A DNA stretch of 64,000 bases, taken from NCBI RefSeq assembly GCF_000093025.1, contig NC_014207.1:1922001-1986000 (forward strand). The letters run 5' to 3'. This stretch comes from Methylotenera versatilis 301. GTDB lineage: Bacteria; Pseudomonadota; Gammaproteobacteria; Burkholderiales; Methylophilaceae. Made by a program: the position numbers and the translations under genes. The notes beneath the pieces were generated by a model. That model was not told the DNA's origin. It worked only from the letters and a program-made list of their open reading frames with translations, and did no database searches. Positions 1 to 9,281 of this stretch are shown here, in pieces. Position 1 is the stretch's first letter, and every line of letters begins with the position of its first letter.

Positions 1-342
1 TCAACGGTATTAAGTGAGATTGCACCGATGATCAAAGATAATGATCGCTTGATTCAGGTAGAGGGTCACACTGATAATATTGCCATTCACAATGATCTAT
101 TCTATTCAAATTGGGAACTCTCCGCCGTGCGCGCAAGTAGCGTAGTGAGAATGTTGAGTGATACAGGCGTTGCTGAGTCTAGATTAAGCGCATTAGGCTT
201 CGGCTCTACTCAACCTATCACCGAGAATAATACGGAACTAGGACGCGCTAAAAATCGGCGTGTGTCAATTATGATTCTTTACGAATCACCTAATCAAAAA
301 GAGGCTGCACTAGAAATCACGCCTCAAACTATCGCAAAATAA
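1..342 (+). CDS. MotB/OmpA-like C-terminal domain protein, 3' end only
   Basis: The reading frame is open from the first base, so the gene begins before the window and only about 113 C-terminal residues are present. They form an OmpA-like peptidoglycan-binding domain: the VEGHTDN motif, then SNWELSAVRASSVVR, then GRAKNRRVSIMI. The SNWELS..RA form is typical of the flagellar stator proteins MotB and MotD, which anchor the motor to peptidoglycan in the periplasm. The flagellar cluster nearby agrees with this, but an ordinary OmpA-family protein cannot be excluded without the N-terminus. It converges on the next gene with only 18 bases between the stop codons. Confidence 0.75.
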   Translation, partial: STVLSEIAPMIKDNDRLIQVEGHTDNIAIHNDLFYSNWELSAVRASSVVRMLSDTGVAESRLSALGFGSTQPITENNTELGRAKNRRVSIMILYESPNQKEAALEITPQTIAK

Positions 343-360
343 GCCTATCAGTTTTACTAA

Positions 361-3300
361 CTAATGAGATTTAAGCAGTACTTCAAACTGCTCGATAGGC
401 ACAGGTCTTCCAAAGAAATAGCCTTGGTAATGCGTACATCCATTATTAAGCAGTAAGCCTTGTTGCTCTTCAGTTTCTACACCTTCGGCAATGACGTTTA
501 AATTAAGCGTATGCGCCATAGCAACTATCGTCCTTACAATTGCCTGATCACTACTATCCACAGCAATATCACGTACAAATGACTGATCAATTTTCAGTTG
601 ATACAAAGGTAAGCGTTTAAGGTATTGCAATGAAGAGTAGCCAGTACCAAAGTCATCTAAGGAGAAGCGAATACCTACCTCTTTCAATCTATTCATGGTG
701 GTCACAGTATCTTCAATATTGTCTAGCAACATGCTCTCTGTAAGCTCCAACTTAAGTAGCATGGGGTTAACATCATAGCGCTGAACAGCTTCTTGCACCT
801 GATTAACGAAATCAGCTTGTCGGAACTGCTTAGCACTCACGTTAATAGATAAAGTAAGCGCACTCGTCATCTCGTCTTTTTCCCACAATTTAAGCTGATG
901 ACATGCCGTTTCTAGCACCCACTGCCCTATTGGTAATATCAAACCGGTTTCTTCAGCGAGCGGAATAAAATGGAAAGGCGAAACTAAGCCATGCTCAGGA
1001 TGCAGCCAGCGAATGAGCCCTTCCGCTCCCATGGGTCGACCAGCAACATCTACCTGAATTTGGTAATACAAATGTAGCTGCTGCTTGTCTATGGCTTTAC
1101 GCAACTCACGTTCTAGGTCTACACGGGTATTAATCACCTCTTGCATTTTGGGGTCAAAAAACCGAATGGTATTGCGACCAGCTTTTTTCGCCTGATACAT
1201 GGCAATATCCGCATGTTTCAGTAGCTCTTCTTGTGACTGATTATGATTACTGAACAATGCCACGCCTATACTAGGTGTGCAGTGATATTCATGTTGACCA
1301 AGTTGATAGGCTTGATTCAACGAAGCTAGAATTTTTTCACCGATAACCTCAACCTGAGTCGCAGCTTCAGGCGCGTCTTCACTCAAGCTTTCCAGCAAAA
1401 CGACATACTCATCGCCACCTAAACGAGCGACGGTATCGCCTTCTCGCACGCAACTGACCAAGCGCTCTGCAACTTGTTGCAGCAACAAGTCACCAACATC
1501 ATGGCCTAATGAGTCATTCAATGTTTTGAAGTGATCCAAGTCTAGGAATAAAACTGCACCATCTCGACCAGTACGTGCATTAAATACCAAAGCCTGATTT
1601 AGCCTATCCACCATAAGCCGTCTATTAGGCAAGCCTGTCAAAGAGTCATAAAAAGCCAGATGCTTAATTTCTTCAGCGGCAGCTTTATTCATGGTGATGT
1701 CAGTTAATGTGGCCACGTGGTTGGTCACAATACCGTTGGCATCTTTAACTACAGTCACGGTCAAATGTTGTGGGAAAACTTCACCATTCTTACGTCGGTT
1801 ATAGACTTCTCCTGCCCAATGACCCGTGGCATGCACGCACTCCCACATGGCGTCATAAAAGCCTTCGCTGTGTTGGCTAGAGCTTAGCAACCGCGGTGTA
1901 TGCCCTACAGCCTCTTCACTGGTGTATCCCGTAATATCACAAAACGCCTGATTGACTTTCAAAATGATATTTTTTGCATCAGTCACCATCATGCCTTCTT
2001 GCGACTCAAAAGCAATTGATGCGATACGCAAATCATCTTCAGCCTGCTTGCGTTCAATGGCAATACTCGCCAAATTAGCAGATTGTTCAATTAGCGTAAT
2101 ATCTCTTTGCGTTGGCGTATTAGGGCTACGATGATAGATTGCAAATGTACCTAGCACTTTGCCACTGGGAGCCAAAATAGGCTGCGACCAACAAGCTGCC
2201 AAACCAGAGTTGAGCGCTAGATCTCGATAGCCCTCCCAATAAGGATGTGTTGCTATATCCTCAACGATGACAAGCTCTCCAGTAAACGCCGCTGCTCCAC
2301 AAGACCCAACACCCACTCCAATTTCACTACCATCAATCGCCGCATTATAGAATGTAGGTAAACTAGGTGCTGCCGTGTTGCCCAGATGCTTACCTTCGGC
2401 ATCAAGCAATAAAATGCTACACAACATTTCAGGGTTAAACTGCTCTACACCAAGCACTATCGCTTCCAAAATATTTTGCAGTGTTAAATCAGCAATCAAT
2501 AGCTCTAATATTTGGCTGCGAAATTGCTCAAACATTTCAGCATGTTTACGATCATTAATATCACGCGCAAAACCAACAGTACCGACTACTTCACCATCAA
2601 TGGTGACTGGTGACTTATAGATTTCATACCAATTTTTCCGACCATTTATCTCAACAATCTCTTCTGAGGCTCTCGGCACACCATTTTTCAGTACTGCAAT
2701 ATCATCCGAGCGATATTTTTTCGCCACTTCTTTTGGCCATACTTCTAGATCCGTTAAGCCTGGCAATAAACTTTCCGAGTCATAACCGCTTGCCTTAGCG
2801 AAAGCCTGATTAACCGCCAGATAACGATGCTTTTTGTCTTTTAACCAAACCATGAATGGGAAGTTGTCCAGCAATGAGCGCTGGTAACTTTCGCGTAGCT
2901 GCATCACTTGTTCAGCTTGCTTTAGCTGAGTCACATCTTCAAGTGTCACGCGCAATATAGGCTGATCGTCATCATCATCCATACGTAAGCAATGAAGGTT
3001 TGCGTTGAAGATAGAGCCATTAGCACTAGCAAGCTTGAGCGACAAAGTTAACTCTTCGCCACCCTGCATTTCTTTAATCATGGTGAACTGACGACGCCAA
3101 AAACTTTTATCATCGTCTACGACAAATTCATCAAATCGATGTTGATTAATATCTTTACGTTGCAAGCCTAACATGGCGGTCACTTTCCAGTTGACCTCAG
3201 TAATCATGCCATGCTTCGTGACAGATAAATATCCAATAGGCGCAAATTCATACAAATCGACGTAGCGCTCGTGAGACTCCAACAGTTCAAGCTGCATCCG

Positions 3301-6300
3301 TTTTAGCTTTTCTTCAGCAAGTTTTCGCTCTGTAATGTCGATTTGCGTACCAATCATACGCAAAGGATTACCGTGTTCATCGCGACTCACGAGTATGCCG
3401 CGACTCAGCATCCATTTGTACTCCCCATCTTTACATCGGATACGATACTCAACCACGTAAATTTCTGTTTTACCTTCAAGATAAGCAGTACCCGCCGCTA
3501 AAACTCGTGGCTTATCTTCAGGATGAATGAGCGCTCTCCACTCATCACGCGTTGGCAAAATCTCGCTGGCTTCATAGCCCAGCATTTCTGCCCAGCGCTT
3601 AGAGTAAGTCGCTTCCTCAGTCTGAACATTGACATCCCACACACCATCGCCGGAACCCTCAATGGCAAATTTTGAGCGGTATTCGCTTTCAATTAATGCT
3701 TCCTCAGTTTTCTTACGCTCGGTGATGTCTAGCACCGTACCCACGTAGTAGCTAACGTTATCATGCTCATCTTTTACTGCAGTTAGCGTTAGCTGGCCTG
3801 GATAGATGTCACCGTTTTTACGCTTATTCCAAACTTCGCCGCTCCATGTGCCGACATGACTAATTGTCGTCCACATGGTCTTATAAAAAGCTGTGTCATG
3901 CTTATCGGATTTAAGAATATCGATAGACTGACCAACAACCTCTTCGGCAGTGTATCCAGTAGTTTTGGTAAATTCACTATTTACCCGCACAATCTTCCGT
4001 TTAGCATCTGCGATAATGATACTTTGCTGAGACTCAAAGGCTGTCGCAGCTATACTCAATTCAATTTCCGCTTGTTTACGCTTACTAACGTCGATACTAG
4101 TCCCAATCATGCGTAATGGCTTACCATCTTCATCCCGGCTCACGACCATGCCGCGACCTAGTATCCACTTGTAGCTTCCGTCTTTACACTTTATTCGGCA
4201 CTCAACTCTGTATACGGAAGTTTTACCCTCCAGATATAAGCGCATCGCTTCTGCCACGCGCGCTTTATCATCAGGGTGGAATCGGTTTTCCCAGTCTTCG
4301 CCCGTTGGAAGTGTATCGGATGGCGAATAACCCAGTATTTCTTTCCAGCGGGCACTATGTTCTATCGTGTTGGATTGAATATCCCAATCCCAAACACCAT
4401 CGCCAGAACCTTCAATCGCAAACTTCCAGCGATCATCTTTTGCCTTCAGCTCAACCTCTAGCTGTTTACGCAAACTAATATCGCTTGCAGTGCCAACCAT
4501 ACGTAATGGTTTGCCATTAACACTTCTATCTAATACGATGCCACGATCATGTATCCACTTATAACTATTATTTTTACAGAGTATCCTATACTCGCAATCA
4601 TACGTTGGCGTATCTCCATCAAGGCAGCTTTGCAAGTTGGCAAATACAGCAACCTTATCATCCGGATGAATGCGTGACTCCCATTCATTGAGCTTATGAT
4701 CAAGCTCATCTTCAGCATAGCCTACGATGTCAATCCATGCCTTTGAATAAGTAATCGTTCGTGAGACTTCATCTGAATCCCACAAGTAATCGCCAAACCC
4801 TTCAATTGCGAATTTCCAGCGAGCGTCACGCTCCATCAAATCTTGTTGAATCTTCTTAAGCTCTGTAATGTCAACAACACTAATAAAAAATCCATCAAGT
4901 TGATTATTTTCATCCAAGTTGGGAATAAAATGTACGAGACCATACATCTCGCCGTAACCTAAAATCTCGGATTTAATCTCAAAATTAACGGCTTCGCCAG
5001 CTATTGCACCTCTAGCATAAGGCTCTTCCTGCGCAAATAAATCCTCACCAAGGATTTCTTGCATGGTATGCCCAACGATCTCCTGCATAGATTTCGCAAA
5101 AATGGTCGTGTATTGATGACTGACAAAAACGTAACGTAGATTTTTGTCTACTCGGGAAGCCATGACCGGGATATTGTTCATGACGAGATTCAGCTCACGC
5201 TCGTTGCTTTCAATACACTTAGCCATGGTATCGAACTCTTGCGAGGTTTTAGCTAGTTCATCACTCCCCAGCAAATTTGCACGGGCTTTCATATCACCCA
5301 AACCGTATCTGCGCACGGCATCTGCTAAAGTTTGTAGGCGTTTAATAATGTTGCGCTGAACCGCCAAATCGATCAAAAAGCCTATCAGCAAGCCAATAGC
5401 AAGCACTATGCCGATTAATGAATAAAATAATTGACGCATAGGCGCTAAAATTTCATTCACAGGTACTAAGCGAATATAACGCCAATCTAAGTAAGGCATG
5501 TGCGCATCAATGACCAGATATTCGCGGCCATCAATTTTCACATGCTTATCATACAAATGTGTGCTCAAAGCTAGTGCTTTATGCCTTAAAAGTTCAGCCA
5601 ACTCAGGTTCTTGAGCTAAATCTAATTTAAACGTATCTGGATGCGCTACCAGCTGTTTTTGCCACGGGCCAGCATCAATGTAATTACCTTGCGCATCCAT
5701 CAACAAATGCTGCTCGCCAGAGTAGCGCTGACTTTTTTGCATGAGGGAAGGAAGCGCTTTAGTAATGCTAATATCGCGCCCTATTGTGCCTATCCAACGG
5801 CCATTAATATCTAACGGTAAAACAGCGCTGATAATCCAACTGCTAGATACTGGGTCAAGCAGAGGTGGCGTCCAACGCACTTCACGCTTAGGGTTTGTTG
5901 CAGGGTCCCCTAGTGTAAACCACGCAGTCGAGGTGTAATCCGTATCTGCTTTCATTAAAGCGGCGAATTCTGGATACAGATGATCGTAAATGACTTCAGT
6001 TTTATCTTTTGTTAGCAGCCATATATTGCCGTAAGCATTGGTAATTGATGTGCCGTAAATATCAAGCAAATGTTTGCTGCGTAAATGCAGACTTTTTTGC
6101 TCTGCATCTAGCACTGCATCCGGGGGTAAAAATACTCCTGCTTCAGTGCGCCCATCAAAACCTTCACGCCGATTACGCCAGGCGCGGTCTGGGTAGCGTT
6201 GTACTAATTGGTCAAAGGCTGCAGCCTCGCCCACCTTAGGCGGCTCGGCCAAGGTCTTTTCAAGTGTGTTTGATAATGCTTTTAGACTGAACTCATAACC

Positions 6301-6495
6301 GAGCAGAGTTTGAGTGTTACTAGCAACAATGGTTTGAGTTTCATTGGTAAGCGTGGCAGCTTCGGTTGCAAGCAAATTTTGCTTTAAGTAAAGATAGATG
6401 CCAGCTGCAGCGGGAATAATGACTAGCAAAACACTAGCCACTACAATGAGCATTAATTTGCGACCGACATTCATATTAGGGAATCGCGACCACAT
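361..6495 (-). CDS. Giant Cache-HAMP-PAS(8)-GAF-GGDEF-EAL sensor for c-di-GMP turnover
   Basis: 2044 residues. Domains in order: transmembrane helix (about 12-33), periplasmic Cache-type sensor (35-350), second helix (355-380), HAMP (380-432), seven PAS domains (about 435-1320), GAF (1321-1480), an eighth PAS, GGDEF (about 1615-1775) and EAL (about 1790-2035). The cyclase motif is GGDEY near residue 1692, preceded by an RxxD inhibitory-site pattern (REGD). The phosphodiesterase motif is EGL rather than EAL near 1825, but the metal-binding Glu, LTES, DDFGTGYSS and AEGVET are all kept, so both enzyme activities are plausible. PAS domains 2, 3 and 5 are near-copies of each other. Probably a membrane-bound, multi-signal enzyme that adjusts c-di-GMP; which activity dominates cannot be told from sequence. 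Confidence 0.93.
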   Translation of the reverse strand: MWSRFPNMNVGRKLMLIVVASVLLVIIPAAAGIYLYLKQNLLATEAATLTNETQTIVASNTQTLLGYEFSLKALSNTLEKTLAEPPKVGEAAAFDQLVQRYPDRAWRNRREGFDGRTEAGVFLPPDAVLDAEQKSLHLRSKHLLDIYGTSITNAYGNIWLLTKDKTEVIYDHLYPEFAALMKADTDYTSTAWFTLGDPATNPKREVRWTPPLLDPVSSSWIISAVLPLDINGRWIGTIGRDISITKALPSLMQKSQRYSGEQHLLMDAQGNYIDAGPWQKQLVAHPDTFKLDLAQEPELAELLRHKALALSTHLYDKHVKIDGREYLVIDAHMPYLDWRYIRLVPVNEILAPMRQLFYSLIGIVLAIGLLIGFLIDLAVQRNIIKRLQTLADAVRRYGLGDMKARANLLGSDELAKTSQEFDTMAKCIESNERELNLVMNNIPVMASRVDKNLRYVFVSHQYTTIFAKSMQEIVGHTMQEILGEDLFAQEEPYARGAIAGEAVNFEIKSEILGYGEMYGLVHFIPNLDENNQLDGFFISVVDITELKKIQQDLMERDARWKFAIEGFGDYLWDSDEVSRTITYSKAWIDIVGYAEDELDHKLNEWESRIHPDDKVAVFANLQSCLDGDTPTYDCEYRILCKNNSYKWIHDRGIVLDRSVNGKPLRMVGTASDISLRKQLEVELKAKDDRWKFAIEGSGDGVWDWDIQSNTIEHSARWKEILGYSPSDTLPTGEDWENRFHPDDKARVAEAMRLYLEGKTSVYRVECRIKCKDGSYKWILGRGMVVSRDEDGKPLRMIGTSIDVSKRKQAEIELSIAATAFESQQSIIIADAKRKIVRVNSEFTKTTGYTAEEVVGQSIDILKSDKHDTAFYKTMWTTISHVGTWSGEVWNKRKNGDIYPGQLTLTAVKDEHDNVSYYVGTVLDITERKKTEEALIESEYRSKFAIEGSGDGVWDVNVQTEEATYSKRWAEMLGYEASEILPTRDEWRALIHPEDKPRVLAAGTAYLEGKTEIYVVEYRIRCKDGEYKWMLSRGILVSRDEHGNPLRMIGTQIDITERKLAEEKLKRMQLELLESHERYVDLYEFAPIGYLSVTKHGMITEVNWKVTAMLGLQRKDINQHRFDEFVVDDDKSFWRRQFTMIKEMQGGEELTLSLKLASANGSIFNANLHCLRMDDDDDQPILRVTLEDVTQLKQAEQVMQLRESYQRSLLDNFPFMVWLKDKKHRYLAVNQAFAKASGYDSESLLPGLTDLEVWPKEVAKKYRSDDIAVLKNGVPRASEEIVEINGRKNWYEIYKSPVTIDGEVVGTVGFARDINDRKHAEMFEQFRSQILELLIADLTLQNILEAIVLGVEQFNPEMLCSILLLDAEGKHLGNTAAPSLPTFYNAAIDGSEIGVGVGSCGAAAFTGELVIVEDIATHPYWEGYRDLALNSGLAACWSQPILAPSGKVLGTFAIYHRSPNTPTQRDITLIEQSANLASIAIERKQAEDDLRIASIAFESQEGMMVTDAKNIILKVNQAFCDITGYTSEEAVGHTPRLLSSSQHSEGFYDAMWECVHATGHWAGEVYNRRKNGEVFPQHLTVTVVKDANGIVTNHVATLTDITMNKAAAEEIKHLAFYDSLTGLPNRRLMVDRLNQALVFNARTGRDGAVLFLDLDHFKTLNDSLGHDVGDLLLQQVAERLVSCVREGDTVARLGGDEYVVLLESLSEDAPEAATQVEVIGEKILASLNQAYQLGQHEYHCTPSIGVALFSNHNQSQEELLKHADIAMYQAKKAGRNTIRFFDPKMQEVINTRVDLERELRKAIDKQQLHLYYQIQVDVAGRPMGAEGLIRWLHPEHGLVSPFHFIPLAEETGLILPIGQWVLETACHQLKLWEKDEMTSALTLSINVSAKQFRQADFVNQVQEAVQRYDVNPMLLKLELTESMLLDNIEDTVTTMNRLKEVGIRFSLDDFGTGYSSLQYLKRLPLYQLKIDQSFVRDIAVDSSDQAIVRTIVAMAHTLNLNVIAEGVETEEQQGLLLNNGCTHYQGYFFGRPVPIEQFEVLLKSH

Positions 6496-6834
6496 GAAAA
6501 GTATGGAGCTCTATTTAAATTAATATGCTGAAAATTGGTGGGGTAAAAAGAGAGTTTTAAAAGTGCTATTGCTGGCAATATAGTTCTTCGCCAAGTCGCT
6601 GTAACCGAGACATACAACTTACATTCAAAAAGTAATAAGAATTTACTAACGACCATTTCGTGGTACCAAAGCCATCAGGTACGCCCCTTTTACTTATTAT
6701 ATTTTTTTGAATGGACAAACGCTATTAGGTTACTTTTCTAATGCAAGTCAACAAGATATGTAATTCTAAACTTGCTAACTACAGCGACTACTTCAAGTCC
6801 ATTAGAGTGCCATAATTATAACAAGAAAAAATCA
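6496..6834. other. Intergenic stretch without a recognised gene
   Basis: 339 bases between the end of flgN and the start of the large GGDEF-EAL gene, both on the minus strand. It is AT-rich with stop codons in all frames apart from one 61-codon frame that overlaps the gene start and lacks protein-like character. It must hold the promoter of the large gene, but I see no sigma-28 match and no strong hairpin. Confidence 0.5.
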
Positions 6835-7308
6835 TTAAGCAATTAAAGATGAGCGAGAGCCGGACTGTGATTTTGCTTGGCCATTTTTGCCGTAGACGCC
6901 GCTATTATCTGAGCTGCCTTGCAGTTGATTGAGCAGTTGTTGATTGCGATTGAAGTGTTTATTGATGAGAACGCCATTGAGTCGATTCATTTCTTTGGCT
7001 TGGCTGATTGACTTCTGAAAACGTTCCCATGACTCAGTTAACGTAGGCTTGGTTTGGCTTTTAAGCCAAGTAGTCATACCAGATTCATTCGGTGCAAAAC
7101 CACCTGCAGCTAGTGCGGCATAACGACTATTTGCTGTGAGACTAATGCTTTGCAGTAGTACAGATTTCTCTTCCATTACAGCTTCTATAGCGTCTATATC
7201 AGACAACACTAAGCTTGACTGCTCTCGTGTTAACACTTCTAGCAGGTTGTTCACTAATTTCGCATCTTGCTCGAAAGTAATCATCAAATTAGAAGCTGGC
7301 TTGTTCAT
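6835..7308 (-). CDS. flgN: Flagellar export chaperone FlgN
   Basis: 157 residues, mostly helical, of FlgN type. FlgN is a cytoplasmic chaperone that holds the hook-filament junction proteins FlgK and FlgL before export; both partners are encoded in this window (16.4-19.3 kb). The call rests on length, helical heptads (FEQDAKLVNNLLEVL, LNGVLINKHFNRNQQLL) and position directly after flgM, 35 bases away on the same strand. The low-complexity Gly/Ser/Gln tail is common in the family. Probably co-transcribed with flgM from the sigma-28 promoter at 7735-7761. Confidence 0.85.
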   Translation of the reverse strand: MNKPASNLMITFEQDAKLVNNLLEVLTREQSSLVLSDIDAIEAVMEEKSVLLQSISLTANSRYAALAAGGFAPNESGMTTWLKSQTKPTLTESWERFQKSISQAKEMNRLNGVLINKHFNRNQQLLNQLQGSSDNSGVYGKNGQAKSQSGSRSSLIA

Positions 7309-7343
7309 GTTGTCCTCGTTATATTTAGTACATTATTTTGTCG

Positions 7344-7664
7344 CTATTTCTGTGTAGATAATAAATCTTTCACAGAGCTAATCAATCCATCAGCGACTTT
7401 TTCTGAATCCACTTTAAATTGACCGTTAGCAATCGCCGATTTAATCGCTTCAACTTTTTCAGTATCAAAGACACTGCTAGCAGAGACTTTTTCTTCAAGT
7501 GATTTCAATTGTGCTGACAATGGCGATAGCGTGACACTTTCAGCAGATTTGGCATCAACTTGTGAAGCTTGTGCGTTCTTACTATTAGCTGAGCCTAGTT
7601 TTCCAGCACCTGGTTTATCAACACTGAGGCCAGCTGTATTCTTAATAGAGTCATTAATTTTCAT
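7344..7664 (-). CDS. flgM: Anti-sigma-28 factor FlgM
   Basis: 106 residues. It has the FlgM pattern: a disordered, Ala/Ser/Lys-rich N-terminal half and a C-terminal sigma-binding half (VEAIKSAIANGQFKVDSEKVADGL) ending in a short helix. FlgM binds FliA in the cytoplasm and is exported through the completed hook, which releases FliA for late genes. A textbook sigma-28 promoter lies 70 bases upstream (7735-7761), so FliA appears to drive its own inhibitor, a well-known feedback loop. flgN follows in the same direction. Confidence 0.93.
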   Translation of the reverse strand: MKINDSIKNTAGLSVDKPGAGKLGSANSKNAQASQVDAKSAESVTLSPLSAQLKSLEEKVSASSVFDTEKVEAIKSAIANGQFKVDSEKVADGLISSVKDLLSTQK

Positions 7665-7734
7665 GGCTATTTATCCTTTTCGCTTAAATTACCTTGCGCT
7701 ACTTTCAACTACAACTAACGCATTCATATTGCTT

Positions 7735-7761
7735 GTATCGGCATAGTTTAAGCGAACTTTA
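7735..7761 (-). promoter_or_regulatory. Sigma-28 (FliA) promoter of flgM-flgN
   Basis: Read on the minus strand: TAAAGTTC at 7761-7754, then 11 bases, then GCCGATAC at 7742-7735. The FliA consensus is TAAAGTTT-N11-GCCGATAA; this site matches 7 of 8 bases in each half with exact spacing. It lies in the flgA-flgM gap about 70 bases before the flgM start codon. Confidence 0.9.
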
Positions 7762-7834
7762 ATACTTTGTAAGCTTTTTATTCATTCTCTATAAATTAAC
7801 GTTTTTAAATATGAAGTTAGCTTTAAACTTCACA

Positions 7835-8602
7835 TCAAAATCCAACCTCTACTTGACCACCATTCCTTGCAATGCCTGTCACTATTTGACCACTGGCGAC
7901 TTTAACTTGCACAACTTGTCCCTCGTTAGCCTTTGCCATTGATAGACCTTCGGCGGAAACGCTAAATCCATTACCCTTAGACGTCACCATGACGGTTTGC
8001 CCTAGCTGCACTACAGGGGCAACTTTCAGTAGCTCTTGTCTAAGCACAGCACCTGCATTCATAGAGATATTCACGGTACGACCAATCGCTTGTGATTGCT
8101 CAGTAAATACACCTGCTGGCAACTGTGTTAAATCACCACTTTCAAACATCATATCTTGCTCAGTCACCGTTTGACCTTGCGCCAATGGTGATGCAGCTAC
8201 CAAATACTGTGCGATTACATTAACAGTTGCTTGCACATAAATAGTCCAAACATTTGGGGCATTGCAACGCACGCCTACACTGGTTTTGCCCCACGCCCTA
8301 CTGCCTGTTGGCATAAAAACCTGCATATCAGGACATTGTGCCAGCTTTAAATTAGGGTCTATGGCACCGGCATGTACGCTCACTTTGCCAGGGTAGCCAA
8401 TGGTCTGTGTTTCTAGAAATTCTGTAATTTTTGTTTTTATTGATGCCAAATTCTGCTTTATCATTGGTGGCGCAACGGCAGTAACAGGCGTTGCAGACTC
8501 AGCAAAGCTACTTGCGGAGCTAATAAAACCACCGATTAAACTAAAGGCTAGTAAACCGGTAAGTACATTAAATTGATGGCGCTTGAACATATCGAATCCC
8601 AT
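7835..8602 (-). CDS. flgA: Flagellar P-ring assembly chaperone FlgA
   Basis: 255 residues with a signal peptide (hydrophobic run VLTGLLAFSLIGGFISSASSF) and the SAF-type C-terminal domain of FlgA (GAVLRQELLKVAPVVQLGQTVMV, ending GIARNGGQVEVGF). FlgA acts in the periplasm to help FlgI polymerise into the P ring; flgI is at 14.2 kb here. The listed start is the longest ATG frame. An internal ATG at 8590 (MFKRHQ) has a GGGA a few bases before it and may be the true start. The gene diverges from flgB and has its own sigma-28 promoter. Confidence 0.92.
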   Translation of the reverse strand: MGFDMFKRHQFNVLTGLLAFSLIGGFISSASSFAESATPVTAVAPPMIKQNLASIKTKITEFLETQTIGYPGKVSVHAGAIDPNLKLAQCPDMQVFMPTGSRAWGKTSVGVRCNAPNVWTIYVQATVNVIAQYLVAASPLAQGQTVTEQDMMFESGDLTQLPAGVFTEQSQAIGRTVNISMNAGAVLRQELLKVAPVVQLGQTVMVTSKGNGFSVSAEGLSMAKANEGQVVQVKVASGQIVTGIARNGGQVEVGF

Positions 8603-8763
8603 GGCAATGGTAAAAACTCAATATGTATTCTACGACGTTAGCCGCATAGCAAAATTAAGAAAAGGGCAAGTTTTACCCTTTTACTTTAACAATCAAAGTC
8701 ACTCTTTTAATTCTAGACTTGCACGTAATACAAATTGTTTGCAAAAATTGGTTTGCAACTAAG

Positions 8764-8790
8764 TTATCGGCAATCAATGGCTTTTCTTTA
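8764..8790 (-). promoter_or_regulatory. Sigma-28 (FliA) promoter upstream of flgA
   Basis: Read on the minus strand: TAAA at 8790-8787, 15 bases, then GCCGATAA at 8771-8764. This is a full match to the TAAA-N15-GCCGATAA core. It points toward flgA and leaves a leader of about 160 bases. It lies inside the flgA-flgB divergent region, only 45 bases from the flgB start, so it may interact with rightward transcription. Confidence 0.85.
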
Positions 8791-8834
8791 AGAATATTTA
8801 AAAAAAGTTTGTGCCGTTATAAAAGGAATTCATC

Positions 8835-9257
8835 ATGCTGAATAGATTAGACGAAGCTTTAAGCTTTCATCAAAACGCATTAAGAGTGCGCGGCCAGCGC
8901 CAAGAGCTGATTGCAGCGAATATTGCTAATGCTGACACCCCAAACTTTAAAGCGCGTGACATCGACTTTAAGGCCGCTATGCAAAGCGCGGTTGCTGGCA
9001 TTAATAAAGATGCTTTTCAAACAGCAAAAACTTCGCCACTACATCTAGATGGCTCTCGTGCAAGCAACAGTAACACTAGCGCTGCGCCGGGCGAACCTTT
9101 ATTTCGCCCAATTATTCAAGGCAGCGTAGATGGCAACACGGTTGATATGGACGTAGAACGCAACCAATTTGCCGACAATGGCATTCGCTACGAAGCTAGC
9201 TTAACGCTCATTAACGCCCAGTTAAAGCAAATGCTGGCAGCGTTGCAAAGTTCTTAA
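8835..9257 (+). CDS. flgB: Flagellar basal-body rod protein FlgB
   Basis: 140 residues. The N-terminal part carries the rod/hook family signature (RQELIAANIANADTPNFKARDIDF) and the C-terminal amphipathic helix ends in TLINAQLKQMLAAL. FlgB is a proximal rod subunit assembled across the periplasm with FlgC, FlgF and FlgG. It is the first gene of the rightward cluster flgB to flgL. The AAGGAA ribosome-binding site just before the ATG supports the start. I see no convincing sigma-54 (GG-N10-GC) site upstream. Confidence 0.95.
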   Translation: MLNRLDEALSFHQNALRVRGQRQELIAANIANADTPNFKARDIDFKAAMQSAVAGINKDAFQTAKTSPLHLDGSRASNSNTSAAPGEPLFRPIIQGSVDGNTVDMDVERNQFADNGIRYEASLTLINAQLKQMLAALQSS

Positions 9258-9281
9258 TTTTTATTGGGATAGGATAAAAAA

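Noticed and set aside
1952-5938. Many plus-strand reading frames of 60-120 codons opposite the giant sensor gene
   Set aside because: They are antisense to a gene with continuous conserved domains, have no ribosome-binding sites and show no family motifs.
8603-8834. Sigma-54 promoter for flgB
   Set aside because: No GG-N10-GC pair with proper flanks was found on the plus strand; the closest has nine bases between the elements.
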